Assembly: GCA_012845835.1 (NCBI GenBank)
Contig: JABAKD010000017.1
Location: 2,975,001-3,039,000 of the forward strand
Direction: 5' to 3'
Length of the DNA stretch: 64,000 nt
Source of the DNA: Undaria pinnatifida
Taxonomy: Eukaryota; Sar; Phaeophyceae; Laminariales; Alariaceae
The notes beneath the pieces are model-generated. The model was not told where the DNA came from, ran no database searches, and saw only the letters and a list, made by a program, of their open reading frames with translations. Both the position numbers and the translations under genes were made by a program. How positions within the stretch are numbered: position 1 is the first letter of the stretch; each line of letters starts with the position of its first letter. Positions 35,404-46,254 of this stretch are shown here, in pieces.

Positions 35404-37250
35404 CTATGTGACACTTTGTAGCAATAAAACTTGAGGGACAGGCGAAACGGTTATTCCCATAAATAATGTATAACTTCTGTAATCCGATCGATCATTCTTG
35501 ACAATCATGTACGTACAAAGACGTACCCATTCTGCACCCAGCAGTCTCTCATGCCAGGGTGCTTGACCTTCCGCTTCGATACATCTCCAAACCCCCTCAG
35601 TGACCAACCACCAATACTTGTTACGTACAACCGGGTCATGCACTCTCTTAATATTCGGCTTCATCGGTGAGTTCTTGAAAAAATGTTTTGCGGAAATTTT
35701 GGAGTTTGCTCCGCAAGCGTTCCTTGGCATAACCATGTTGAATCATGTCCGTCATCAACCTAGCTGCTGCTACCTGGAAGAAATGAATTTCCGATCACCT
35801 AATTGCAAATCGGCAAAGTTGGAAATGGAGGGTCGCATGCTAACACTTGTTTGATGATCGTGTTTCAATGTGGGGGTATCTGCGGTACTGCTTCGTTCAG
35901 TGTCTCCATGTGGTCCCGTTTAACATACATACCTGGCACGAATTTGCGACAATCCCGGCGTACTTTGAAAAATCTCCTTATTATCCAGGAAATGCCCTGT
36001 TTGCCCTGTTTGTTCTTTGGTGGTAGATACAGGGTTCGCAACCTGCTCACCCCCGTCATCTAGGATGTGTTCCGGATACATTCCACCATGTATCCCCGCC
36101 TCGCTTAATAATTTGTTCAAAAGTAGGATCTTTCCTATTTGGTAGGCCTGGTGCTACCGTAAGTATATCGTCTATGAATCTCTTAGTGTTACTGCCATAC
36201 TGTTCAATATACTCTCAAGGGTAAAGAGGTTCAATGTTTTTCTCGCATCGAGCAAATATCTATTTATCGTAACTATTAGGAAATTGAGTTCATGCATGAA
36301 CGCAAAATCGTTCGCGGAATCGGCTGCGGGTGCCAGTGCCCATGAATATGCCCGATGATTGCTTATATACCACTCCTCCAAATTGTACAAACCATTCGTC
36401 TAAAACGAAGTTAATCCATTCACATAGCTTAACTTGACCGACATTAAATTCATTCTTGTTGTTGGTCATTTCATAAGTATTTACAGGAGGGTTGAGAGAC
36501 CAGTGTATTTTGGTGCTCTTTGGTTCCTTTTCATCATTTATTTTCGAACCCATGCATCGAATTTGGACCCATCTTTTGCTCCTTGGTACGTGAATACTAA
36601 GTCCAGTAACTCGCCCATGACACGTTTAACACATTTGACCGGAATGTTAGCGTATATGGCTACGGGTTGAGAGACCAGTGTATTTTGGTGATCTTTGGTT
36701 CCTTTTCATCATTTTCGAACCCATGCATCGATTTGGAACCATCTTTTGCTCCTTGGTACGTGAGTACTAAGTCCAGTAACTCACCCATGACACGTTTAAG
36801 ACATTTATTTGACGGAATGTTAGCGTATATGGCTACAAAGTCGAAAGTTTCCAGGTAGTGAGGCAGTCCGTTTTTTGCCATCGTTGCTTTCTGGTCCAAA
36901 TCTTTCATAGCATTCATTATCTCAGCCCCACCAGACGTAATCCAATACCTGTTTGCAACCAAGCCGATACGAATGCATTCTTCACGCCACAAGGCATCTA
37001 GCACTCGTCTGATGCCAACGAGTACTGCATTCACTATCTTCGCTACTCCTTCTGTGGTTGTGCCGCAACACGCTGTGACACCTCGGAAAGCTGGAATCAG
37101 TTTGTGTAATTTGGGCATAAGGTATCTAACCGGTATCCGTGTAGAGTACTTCTTGACATACTTGTGCTTGTCTGGATTTCGAGGGTCTTCGATTTTGACC
37201 ATACCTATCGGTATCAGTAAATGTTCCTTCAGCAAATATGTAATTTGCGT
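35404..37250 (-). pseudogene. Penelope-like element reverse transcriptase, degenerate
   Basis: The best segment is 37235-36660: RYLMPKLHKLIPAFRGVTAC (the fingers motif with PK.HK), a W-I-T...-A block, then ETFDFVAIYANIPSNKC (motif A, FDF..IYANIP). Downstream pieces in shifting frames give VYKQSSGIFMGTGT (motif B), ANDFAFMHELNFL, and KRFIDDIL (motif C, F-x-DD) near 36155, then GGMYPEHIL. The order and wording fit Penelope-like RTs, whose product copies RNA at a nicked target. A 177-bp tandem duplication (36485-36660 and 36661-36840) and several frameshifts show it is dead. The C-terminal tail (35404-35736) is an open but unrecognised segment. Confidence 0.75.
36485..36840 (-). repeat. 177-bp tandem duplication inside the RT
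   Basis: Two adjacent copies of the segment coding NIP..KRVMGELLDLV. The copies share gttgagagaccagtgtattt, cttttgctccttggtacgtg and cccatgacacgttta. Their differences include small indels that break the frame. Confidence 0.9.
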
Positions 37251-37840
37251 CGTTTTTTTTTTTTTTTTTTATCCTCCGGCGGATGGGGAAAAATAAAGCT
37301 TTAGCTCACCACACTTCCACGTATTTGCATACGCGTCGTGTGTCGATTTAACTCAGTTGCTTTCGCAGCCCAACGCTATCTGGCGCACCCTTCGGGTCCC
37401 ATTGTGGGTATAGCGTATGCTGTCCCTATCAGTGGTCTTCGTTACAACCCCGGCAGCGCAAGCTGCCGTTCGTCGTAATTTTTTCGGTCAAGTCTGGGAA
37501 CAATTCACTCTCGACTCGTGTATATCCTGGGCCACTCAACTCTGCTATGTATAGTTACTCTTGCATGACAGGGTTTTGCACATGACGCTCAGGCAGTTTG
37601 CTGCTTTGTCCACTTTGATTTGGTAATAACCACACCTTTATGCGCCTGTCAGAATGTGTGTCTGGCTGCAGAAATGTCGATGTTGCTTGCTACTGGACGT
37701 GTTTCAGCAGCATCTTCAGCGTATTCCAAGCAACTGCGTATTTCTTCAACTAACGTGTTCCTCCCGTCAGTCCAAAGCATCCACGTCGTTGATTGCTAAG
37801 TTGCTGCAGATCTCGGCTACGTGTTCCTCGATGGCCGTGA
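37251..37840 (-). pseudogene. Linker between RT and upstream part of the Penelope-like element
   Basis: Contains a T-run at 37252-37270, a GC-rich hairpin (cggcagcgcaagctgccg, about 37453-37470) and a short minus-strand coding-like piece (EEIRSCLEYAEDAAETR, about 37690-37750). Frames are broken throughout. Confidence 0.35.
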
Positions 37841-37847
37841 CCAATTG

Positions 37848-38360
37848 CACATAAAATGGGGCTGTATGCTTCTCCTCCGCAACATCTAACCTAAACCCGG
37901 CCTCCAATTTAAGTACGGCTTCAGCATCTTCCTGCTTAAGGCACTCTGCATCCGTTGTTGGTGCACAAAGGGAACCATCCTTGATACATGTATATGGCGT
38001 ACTTAGACCATCATTGTACATAAAACGGGGCTGTATGCTTCTCCTTCGCAACATCTAACCTAAACCCGGCCTCCAATTTAAGTATGGCTTCAGCATCTTT
38101 CTGCTTAAGGCACTCTGAATCCGTTGTCAGTACACAATGATATAATGGGAACCATCCTTAATACATGCGGCATACTTAGACCATCATTGCACATAAAATG
38201 GGGCTGTACGCTTCTCCTCCGCAACATCTAACCTAAACCCGGCCTGCAATTCAAGTATGGTTTCAGCATCTTTCTGCTTAATTAAGGCACTCTGCATCCG
38301 TTGTCAGCACACAAAGGGAACCATCCTTAATACATACGGCATACTTAGACCCTCCAGGAT
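37848..38360 (-). repeat. ~172-bp unit in three tandem copies
   Basis: Units begin at about 37848, 38019 and 38193, each with cacataaaa(t/c)ggggctgt, cgcaacatctaacctaaac, ttcagcatctt and gggaaccatcctt. On the minus strand each reads a peptide of the type CIKDGSLC.LTTDAECL and VLKLEAGFRLDVAEEK, so a coding segment of the element has been triplicated. Confidence 0.9.
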
Positions 38361-38955
38361 TCCCGCGAACACACTGAAATTTCTGGTTAATGTCGCGTGA
38401 TACCGCGCTGGCATTGAGGAAGAAAGAATCCAAGGTCTCGCCATACTTAAAACAGGTAATTGTTTCCAAAACCGAAACCCGACGCATGCTACAGGGGGTT
38501 ATCTAACTTAATATATTTAGCCGCATCAGTAATCCGCGCAGAGGGGGACTACGTTGGCAATCTCACTAGTAAATCCCGTGACGATCAACTTGGGCACTTT
38601 TACTGGCTGGACCGATGGCGCCGGGAACGAGCTCAGGTAGCGTTTCCTGAGTGCATTGAAAGCCTTTTGGACGTTACCAGGGATACCGTTTTGTCCTATG
38701 TACTTGATCATGCGGACCATGGTTATGGGGGGCAAGGTGCAACATGTACGAATCCACTAAGTGTGGTCTATGATTAACAAGTCCGGCAGAGTAATTCATC
38801 CTTCGCTGCCAGTCCTTGAACAGAAACACCCGCCCATCGTGCGTTGTCTTGGTAATACGATATTTTTGTGTCTAGATGGTCTGACCCGTCTCACCCCAAA
38901 GCCACTTGTTGGCGTCTGCGGGGGTTTTGGCTTGGCGATTTCCTTACGTTTGTTG
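38361..38955 (-). pseudogene. Middle segment of the Penelope-like element
   Basis: Minus-strand frame pieces read NGIPGNVQKAFNALRKRYLS (38735-38526) and FKYGETLDSFFLNASAVSRD (38470-38390). They lie between the nuclease-like and RT segments in the same orientation and are coding-like but not assigned to a domain. Confidence 0.4.
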
Positions 38956-39260
38956 TATCCTCTTACGCGTGTGCGCAATCGGTTTATCCATGAGTTTTTT
39001 CTTTCTCGCCAATGGAGTGGTGTCCCCGAGTTCTCTACACCCTGTACACACCGGGGAACTATTTCAAGGAGAACGACCACAAATTTGGTTGGTCGGCCTT
39101 GATTTCTCTACCTAGAGCGTCTGTTGTGGGATTGTGTTTCGGGAATCTAACGTACGAGCTCTTGATCGTTCGTCATCGATCGTTCGTCCAACGTATGTTT
39201 CCCCGTTTTTTAAACGAACTATATCGTAAATAGAACATACATGCGTCCTTTACAGCGACT
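38955..39260 (-). pseudogene. GIY-YIG-like endonuclease segment, N-terminal to RT
   Basis: Minus strand 39237-39130 reads CSIYDIVRLKNGETYVGRT, resembling the GIY...YVG core with the following Arg/Thr. After a frameshift, 39035-38955 reads HWRERKNSWINRLRTRVRG followed by YNKRKE, matching the end of such domains (the catalytic Glu, then WI..L....GYN.R). GIY-YIG enzymes nick DNA; in Penelope-like elements this starts target-primed reverse transcription. It is usually C-terminal; here it is upstream of the RT on the same strand, the permuted order. The first Gly of GIY is Ser, and the domain is broken. Identification is by motif only. Confidence 0.6.
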
Positions 39261-39659
39261 GGGCGTCTTCCACCTGGGCCGGGAACAACGTGCAATTTTT
39301 GAAACGTTTTCCCACTCTTTTGGTGGCAAAGTGCTCCTTCTGGTGGTAAAACCCCCCCTTTCCCCCTTACCCTTTGCCAACCAAGCATTTCCGAATCCTC
39401 CAAATCCTCTTCAACGCAGGATGGTTAGACACCACTGCCTGTCTAGTCCATACAAATGCTTTTCGCATTATCCTTGAGGGGGATGCATCGTCCCGTTGAA
39501 ATGGTCGTGGGGGTCTGCTTTTACCCCGTATCCGTGGCATGATTAATCGGGGTTCTAAATGTCTGACACTCTGTGGTTACACCACTTGAAGTTGCTGATG
39601 GTGTTGTGTTGTGCTCAGGCCTTCAGGTTTCCGAAGACCAGGTCGTCCAAGTGTAATCT
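39261..39659. other. Flank of the Penelope-like element
   Basis: A minus-strand open stretch (39403-39173) runs into the nuclease-like segment and may be its N-terminal extension; no zinc finger or other domain is evident. Confidence 0.3.
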
Positions 39660-40860
39660 GGCGTGTCGTAGAGTTCATGGTGTGGTAGATAAAAGCGGGG
39701 GGGGGGGGGGAGTAAATATATTTGTCGTGAGGTTATGCAAGGTCGGTCCCAGTCCTACACCATAATTTTTATGAGTGTATTTTCTGTTTAACCGTAAGTT
39801 GGTGGGAGTGGGGGGGGCATTTAACTTGTCGTGGGGGTACATAAGCAGTATAATAGCATACGTTTCTGTTTCATCGTTTTTTGGGGGGGGGGGGGCTGAT
39901 ACAGTTTGTCGTGAGGGTATACAAGGTCGCCGTGTTATATTATACTTTTCATGTGTGTAAACCTGTGGCATAACTGTGTTTAATCGGCCAGGGAGCGGGG
40001 GGGGGAAGGGTGGGGGGTAAACCTGTGTCATAATTGTGTAAATATGTTTGTCGTGAGAAGAGTGGGGTGGGGGGGGGTTACAAGTTTGTCGTGAGGGTAT
40101 ACAAGGTCAGTCGCAGTCTTATATCATAACTTTCATGAGGGTATTTTTTGTTTTACAGTAAATTGAGGGGGGGGGGGGGGGAGGGGGGGGTTGGTTAAGT
40201 TTGTCGTGGGGGTACACAAGCAGTGTAATAGCATACCTTTCTGTTTCATCGTTGGCGGGGGAGGGGGTTGATACAGTCTGTCGTGAGGGTATACAAGGTT
40301 ACAGTGTTATATTGCACTTTTCATGTGTGTAAACCTGTGGCATATCTATGTTTAATCGGCCAGGGAGCGGGGGGGGGGGTAAATCTGTGTCATAATTATG
40401 TAAATATGTTTGTCGTGAGAAGCGGGGGGGGGGGGTGGGTGGGTTACAAGTTTGCCGTGAGGGTATGCAAGGTCGGTCGCAGTGCTATACCATAATTTTC
40501 ATGTGTTTATTTTCTGCTTTACAGACACTTGAGGGGGGGGGTAGGAGGGGGGGGTTGATCAAGTTTGTCGTGAGGATACGCAAGGTCGCAGTGTAATAGC
40601 ATACTTTTCTGTTTCATCGTTGGGGGAGTTTTTTTTTCTTGGGGGGGGGGGGGGGAGGGGAGGGGGGGGGGGCGTTTTTTTTTCATAAAGTTTGTCGTGA
40701 GGGTGTACAAGGTTGCAATGTTATATCACACTTTTTATTTGTTTTAATCTTTGGCATGTTTCTGTTTACTCGGCAAGGGAGGGGGGGGGGGGTTGGGGGA
40801 GGGGTTAAAGCTGTGGCATAATTCTGTTTAATCGGCCAGGGAGGGAGGGAGTATGTATAC
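39660..40860 (+). repeat. Poly-G satellite, ~350-400-bp higher-order unit
   Basis: Sub-blocks tttgtcgtgagggtatacaa, cataattttcatgtgt-type, and aacctgtggcataactgtg / aatcggccagggagc alternate with G-runs of 8-20. The aatcggccagggag block recurs at about 39980, 40355, 40765 and 40835. No gene is present. Confidence 0.85.
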
Positions 40861-41109
40861 GATGAAGCTTGGAATCGGATTCACGAAAGAAACGGAGAAA
40901 CGGAGAAAACGACAGGACAGGTAAGCAGTCCACTGTTAGTCTATATTAATCTCTTGGCATTGCTTTAAGTTCTAAACGCGTAGACTATGTGTTGTGTGGC
41001 AACGGTTTTTACGCTCTATAGAATATTAAATCGAACAAGTCGAAGTGCTGCCCTATGCCCTACCCATGCGAAGCCCTTGTATTTTTTTAGGACTAAGGCA
41101 TATACCATA

Positions 41110-42835
41110 TTATAAAAAATGAAAATACATTCCAGCTGTGAGATCGAAGATTTCGTCGAAACTCATCTTTGCAAGCTGTGTGTGATACTCCGATCGCGCG
41201 TATTACGAGTTGTGTGTCCTCATTAAGGATATAGGTCGGCGACTCCCCTTACAACTACAGTGTAGCTATCAGGGTCAACAGGGTGATGTTAGTCAGTCTG
41301 TGCGCGGAAACTATAAAACCCGTTTCTGAGGGGGACCAAATCTGACAGCTGTGGAGGGAAATGTTTCCGTTTATCAAGTGAATCCTGTAAGTCGAATAAC
41401 CGGTGAGGGGGGGGGGGAGTTTTGAAGGACGTGGGGGGCTGGTTTTGATCAAAAGCGAGCGGGGTTGGAGGGGGGGGGGGGGGGGGGGGGGCGGACGGGC
41501 GGGCAATTTGTGCGTGGAAGCTATAAATCCTTGTAAGGGGATAAATCTGACGGTTTGGGGATAAATGAAAAATATATAAATAAATAAATGCACCAGTTTA
41601 TCATGGGGGGGGGGGGTTGGGGCGGGGGTGGGGCGTGTGGGGCAGCTCAATCCGTGCGTGGAAACTATACATTATTTGGAGGGGATAAATGTGACGGTTT
41701 TGGAAAGAATGCATCAGTTCATCATGTATATCCTGGGGTAAGTCGTACAACCAGTGAGTAGAGAGAGGGCGGAGTGTTCGAGGGGGTGGGGGGGGTTGGG
41801 GAGGTGGGGGGTGGGAGCGGGGGGGGGGGGGGGGGGAGGAGGGGGCGTGGGGGGGGGGAAAGGAAGGGTTTTAGGTGAGGAGTTTGTTATACGTGTGGTG
41901 CTAGGTCTAGGCGATGGTGCGGGTGGTGGGGAAGAAGGGGGCGTTCGGGGCGGGGGGGGGGGGGGGGGGACAGCGGCATGGATGGCTCTCGAAGGATAAT
42001 GAGGTGATATCCAGTGCGTGAAGTGTGCGTGAAGTAACTGGCGGATTTCGATATTAGGTGGGGCGCTTGAGCAAGGGAGAGCGAGAAGGGAGGGGAGGGG
42101 GGGGGGGGGATTTTTAAGGAGGTTTAGGTCACAAATAATATTCAAATACACTCCGGCTGTGAGATCAAAGATATGTAGGGGCTTGTTATACGCGTGGTGC
42201 TAGGTCTAGGCGATCGTGCGGGTGGTTGAAAAAGAGGGGGCGTTGGAGGGGGGGTTGAGTGGGGTGGGGGGAAAGAACGAAAACTACGTCATGGATGGTC
42301 AGAAAGATAATGGCGTGATATCAACTGCGTATAGGTGTTTATTGCTCTGGCCGATTTCGATTGTGAGCGGGGCGTTTGGACAAACTAGGCGGAAACGGGG
42401 GGAGGGGGGGGGGGGGGAGGGATCGGGGGAGGGGGGGGGGGGGGGGGTGAGGGGTGAGTTTTTTTTTTTAACGAGAGGGATCGGGGGAGGGGGAGGGGGG
42501 GGGGGGGAGGAGGACATTTCAATATGTGCGTATCATCTGCCTGGTAATGTTTACTATTCTAGAAGGTTTGATGTTAGATGCAGTATGCAACCCAGTGTTT
42601 AAGTGTAGTAAATAACGTGTTAAATCTTCATAATTTGTTGTTGTACATGGATCGAAAGCTAGAATATTTTAAAGAGTATTGTAGTTACCAATTATTTTCT
42701 GACATCGCTAATTATAAGAAAGATATTCGTATTGCCAAATACAACAGGCGAGGTGATGTGGTCATGCACTGTTTGTCACCACCATCATATAGTTACCATT
42801 ATTGTCTGACATCGCTAATTGTACGAAAGAGATAC
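41110..42835 (+). repeat. G-module copy, left arm of giant inverted repeat
   Basis: Starts at the AT-rich edge and terminal block (cattccagctgtgagatcga), then repeats the ggaaactataaa / aaatctgacggtttgg block three times, two ggtgctaggtctaggcgat blocks (41899 and 42197) and poly-G runs of up to about 20. It ends at the copia insertion. 46745-48235 is its inverted counterpart. Confidence 0.85.
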
Positions 42836-43244
42836 TGTTTGTGGTATGCGGTTGTTCGATACGGGTCCGCGGATATTTGGCGGTTTCGTATATTCTGGGG
42901 TTTCGTATTATGTGTCGAGGCATTATTCGGTATATGCCTCGGAGTGTGGAGCTGCCCCCCCGCGGGGCAGTCGATGATGTTAATGATACGACCCGGGCTT
43001 TGATGATAACGATACTGCCCGTATATATGTGAGTGGTGCAGCCGGTGACAATCAGGTGCGGCTTACCTCCTGTGCGTGGTTTATATGGTACGGTCTCTGA
43101 CAGGACGGTATTGACCCACCTGGTGTGTATTTGGTATCCGGTGTACGAGTATTTTATCTTCTCTCCTCGATCTACGCCGTAGCGGCACTCCGCGTGGTTA
43201 CACAGAACACGTTATTCAGCAAGCGTATTCAAACTATTCAAACA
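42836..43244 (+). repeat. Copia element 5' LTR
   Basis: Begins tgtttgtgg and ends ttcaaaca, with inverted tips TGTTTG/CAAACA. Five differences from the 3' LTR were counted by eye. No primer-binding site could be matched with confidence in the bases after 43244. Confidence 0.92.
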
Positions 43245-43292
43245 CGATAATCGTGGGTTTCCGGGCCCGGAGCTTGGTGAAGGGTTGCTGTT

Positions 43293-44760
43293 ATGGCCGA
43301 GGAGGCCGAGCTGCTTCGGCAGCAGCTGGAGGAAGTGTCGATTAATTTGGCTCAGCGAGACGCGACGTTGGCTGAGAGAGACGCGACGGTGGCTGAGCGA
43401 GACGCGGCGTTGTCAGCGGAGAGAGCGTTGAGGATGTCCGCCGAGGCAGCGGTTCAGTCGGGTACCGCTGGGGGGAGCGGGCGGCCCATGCAGCATGCAA
43501 GTGCTGGGCAGCCTGTGCCGGAGCCAGATTACCGTCACCACCAGACCCCCCCGGCGCTCATCTTGAGGTCGTATGGACAGCAACAGCAGCAGCAGCAGCG
43601 GCCGTATGGGCAGCAACAGCAGCAAGCAGTACGGGCAGCAACAGCAGCAGCAGCAGCGGCCGTATGGGCAGCAACAGCAGCAGCAGCAGCGGCCGTACGG
43701 GCAGCAACAGCAGCAAGCAGCAGCGGCCGTTTGGGCAGCAACAGCAGCAGCAGCAGCGGCCGTTTGGGCAGCAACAGCAGCAGCAGCAGCGGCCGTATGG
43801 GCAGCAACAGCAGCGGCAGCAGCGGCCGTTTGGGCAGCAACAGCAGCTGCAGCAGCGGCCGTATGGGCAGCAGCAGCAGCAGTTGGGGGGAGGGCAACAG
43901 CAGCAGCGTGGGGTGCAGACCATAGTTACCAGCACCAGCAGCAGCAGCAGCAGCACCCACCCCAGCCGCAGCAGCAGCCCCAGCACCAGCTGAGGCCGGG
44001 GGGCAATGGTGGGGCAGGTAACACCGGAAGTGGGTGGTACCAGCCGGAGTCTCCTCCGCCTCCAGGAGCGTCCATGGGGGAAGTGTACAAGTGCGGTCGG
44101 TGTGGTGCCCTCGGGCACAAGTCCGACATTTGTCGAGCGCCGAACGCTTTTTTCGGGGGTCTGCAGCACTTGTGGAGCTTACGGTCACATGGCCAGGCAA
44201 TGCCGCACTGCTCCGCCCACCCGCATGCATGCAAACATTGTCGCGGCCCCTCCGCACGGCCCTCCGCCCCCCCAGGAGCACTACAGCAGCACACCACCAC
44301 CACCACCACCGGGAGCTTGGCCTCAGCACCAAACTGGCTTCGTAATTCACGGCGACGCATTGGACGGGGGCGGTATGGGCGGAGGCGCACAACAATGGGA
44401 CGGGGGCGGTGTGGGCGGAGGCGCACAACAATGGGACGGGGGCGGTGTGGGCGGAGGCGCACAACAATGGGACGGGGGCGGTGTGGGCGGAGGCGCACAA
44501 CAATGGGACGGGGGCGGTGTGGGCGGAGGCGCACAACAATGGGACGGGGGCGGTGTGGGCGGAGGCGCACAACAATGGGACGGGGGCGGTGTGGGCGGAG
44601 GCGCACAACAATGGGACGGGGGCGGTTGTGGGCGGAGGCGCACAACAATGGGACGGGGGCGGTGTGGGCGGAGGCGCACCAACAATTGGGACGGGGGCGG
44701 TGCGGGCGGAGGCGAACCACACTGGGACGGGGGCTGTGTGGGCGACGATGGTCAGCCAAA
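43293..44760 (+). pseudogene. Copia gag with polyQ and two zinc knuckles, frameshifted
   Basis: The ATG at 43293 begins a coiled coil (LLRQQLEEVSINLAQRDATL, then AERDA repeats). A Gln-rich tract follows, built from 33-36-bp units reading QQQQQQQRPYG (43570-43880), with slips between all three frames. Two retroviral-type zinc knuckles come next: CGRCGALGHKSDIC (about 44091) and, one frame over, CSTCGAYGHMARQC (about 44165), both CX2CX4HX4C. The C-terminus is a 36-bp minisatellite (about 44360-44720) reading GGGVGGGAQQWD. The protein would have packaged element RNA; the frameshifts mean no intact product. Confidence 0.85.
44360..44720 (+). repeat. 36-bp minisatellite within gag
   Basis: About ten units of gacgggggcggtgtgggcgg followed by aggcgcacaacaatgg. 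The last units carry single-base insertions and substitutions. All reading frames stay open across it. Confidence 0.95.
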
Positions 44761-44871
44761 GCCGAGAAGTGGAGGAGCCGGGGGAGCCTACGAGGGCGGG
44801 CCGCTTTCCTCGACTATCGACAGCCAGGCGCCGGCCAGCAGTGAACAGCAGGTCGGTGGAGGGGACCGCGA

Positions 44872-45812
44872 TTGCCGGGTCCCCGTCGCCGGCTAAGGGG
44901 GGGGCTGTCAGTGACCCAGCCCAGCAATCGCAAGCGCCGCGGGGCTCTCGAGGTGTGGTACCAGCCGTCGACGCCATCGACTGGTGTAACGCCGGAGTCT
45001 TCGCCCACGCCCCTGCCTGCTGCGTCATCCGTACCACAGCAGAAGAAGCCCACGTCAGCGACCGTTGCATCACCGGAGTCCTTGCCCGTGTTCATTCCCC
45101 CTGCGCCGCCCGCGACCGTTGCACCGCCGGAATCCTCGCCCGCGCCTCCACCCTCTGTGGAGGTGCCGGTGCAGCAGCAGCAGCAACCGCGGGTATCGCC
45201 GGCGGTGACGCGGTCGGCGGCGCGACAACGGGGGGGCCTGGGCCCGCAGCATGGCTTCGTTTCGATGCTAGCCGCGCGGGAGAATATCGCTATGATCATT
45301 GCCGACCAGTCTCCTCCGCACATGCCCGCTCCTGAACTGCCTTCATGCCCTGCGAGTGAGTTGGTAACGCCCGACTCGTATCGCGAAGCGTGCGAGGATG
45401 AACACGGAGATGTGTGGTTCGATGCCATGGACACTGAGTATCGCGTGAGGCCGGGTCGATGTCCGGTAAGGTGGTTAAGTTGTGCCGCAGCCTGTATGGT
45501 TTGAAGCAGGCGTCGCGGCAATGGCACCATCACTTGGTACGCGGCATGAGGGGTCTTGGTTTTGAGCAGTGTGAGGCTGATGCGTGTGTTATGCGTTTGG
45601 TTGAAGCGGGGGCCGTTTCTATCGTAGTAGTAGTGCATGTGGATGACATATTTGCGATGGGGCTTAAGAGTAGGTGTGACAAGTATTGTGAGGACCTGAA
45701 CCAGTTCGTTCCTATCAACAACCTGGGGGAGTTGCGGTGGTACGCAGGTTGCCGATTTTCTCGAGCATACTCCCGTGGTGAGCACCTATTAATAGCAGGG
45801 GGGCTGTTATAG
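44872..45812 (+). pseudogene. Copia pol remnant: RT fragments
   Basis: A Pro/Ser-rich linker is followed by LVTPDSYREACEDEHGDVWF with DAMDTEY (45360-45440), which fits the start of a copia RT. It is then joined, with loss of the middle and a frame change, to VVKLCRSLYGLKQASRQWHH and VVVVHVDDIFAMG (45470-45660), the latter holding the V-DD catalytic box. It ends at a stop near 45812. Integrase and RNase H regions are absent. Confidence 0.85.
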
Positions 45813-46254
45813 TTCGATTTGAGATGCCCTATATCAGACACGTTCTGTTGTCCTACTCGCCCAGAGTACGCAACAGGGGGGCCGGATGTTATCGGGCGGT
45901 GTGATATTTTTGTACAACAGGGGGGCCGTTGTTATCGGGCGGAATGCTATTTTTAGTGAAGACGGTGTTATCGGTTTTGGTTGAGGATTTTACCAGCATA
46001 CTCTTGTTTGTTGGATTTTTCCCTTCCCGTATAGTTACTGTCTCGCTTTAGATTGGGAGATCAATGCTGGAATGGAGATTGAGAGATTTGGTATAGGGAT
46101 TGCCGTTTTACCTTGGCAATTCTTCATGACGGAATTTGGGCTTGCCGTTTTACCTTGGCAATGATTTATTATGGAATTTGGGATTTGCCGTTTTACCTGG
46201 CAATTGGTGATAAGTTGTTCGGGACCTATCGTATCGAGCACCGAATAGGGGGGC
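45790..46254 (+). other. Pre-LTR region with polypurine tracts and 37-bp repeats
   Basis: The likely polypurine tract is ataggggggc at 46245-46254, abutting the 3' LTR. Similar cagggggg(c/g) tracts followed by tgttat-like sequence lie near 45796, 45872 and 45914. Three units of gccgttttaccttggcaat lie at about 46105-46205. Confidence 0.65.

Noticed and set aside
43413-45073. Long minus-strand frames (Pro/Leu/Cys-rich) opposite the copia gag
   Set aside because: They are antisense to CAG and GGGGGC minisatellites; zinc knuckles and RT motifs fix the plus strand as coding.
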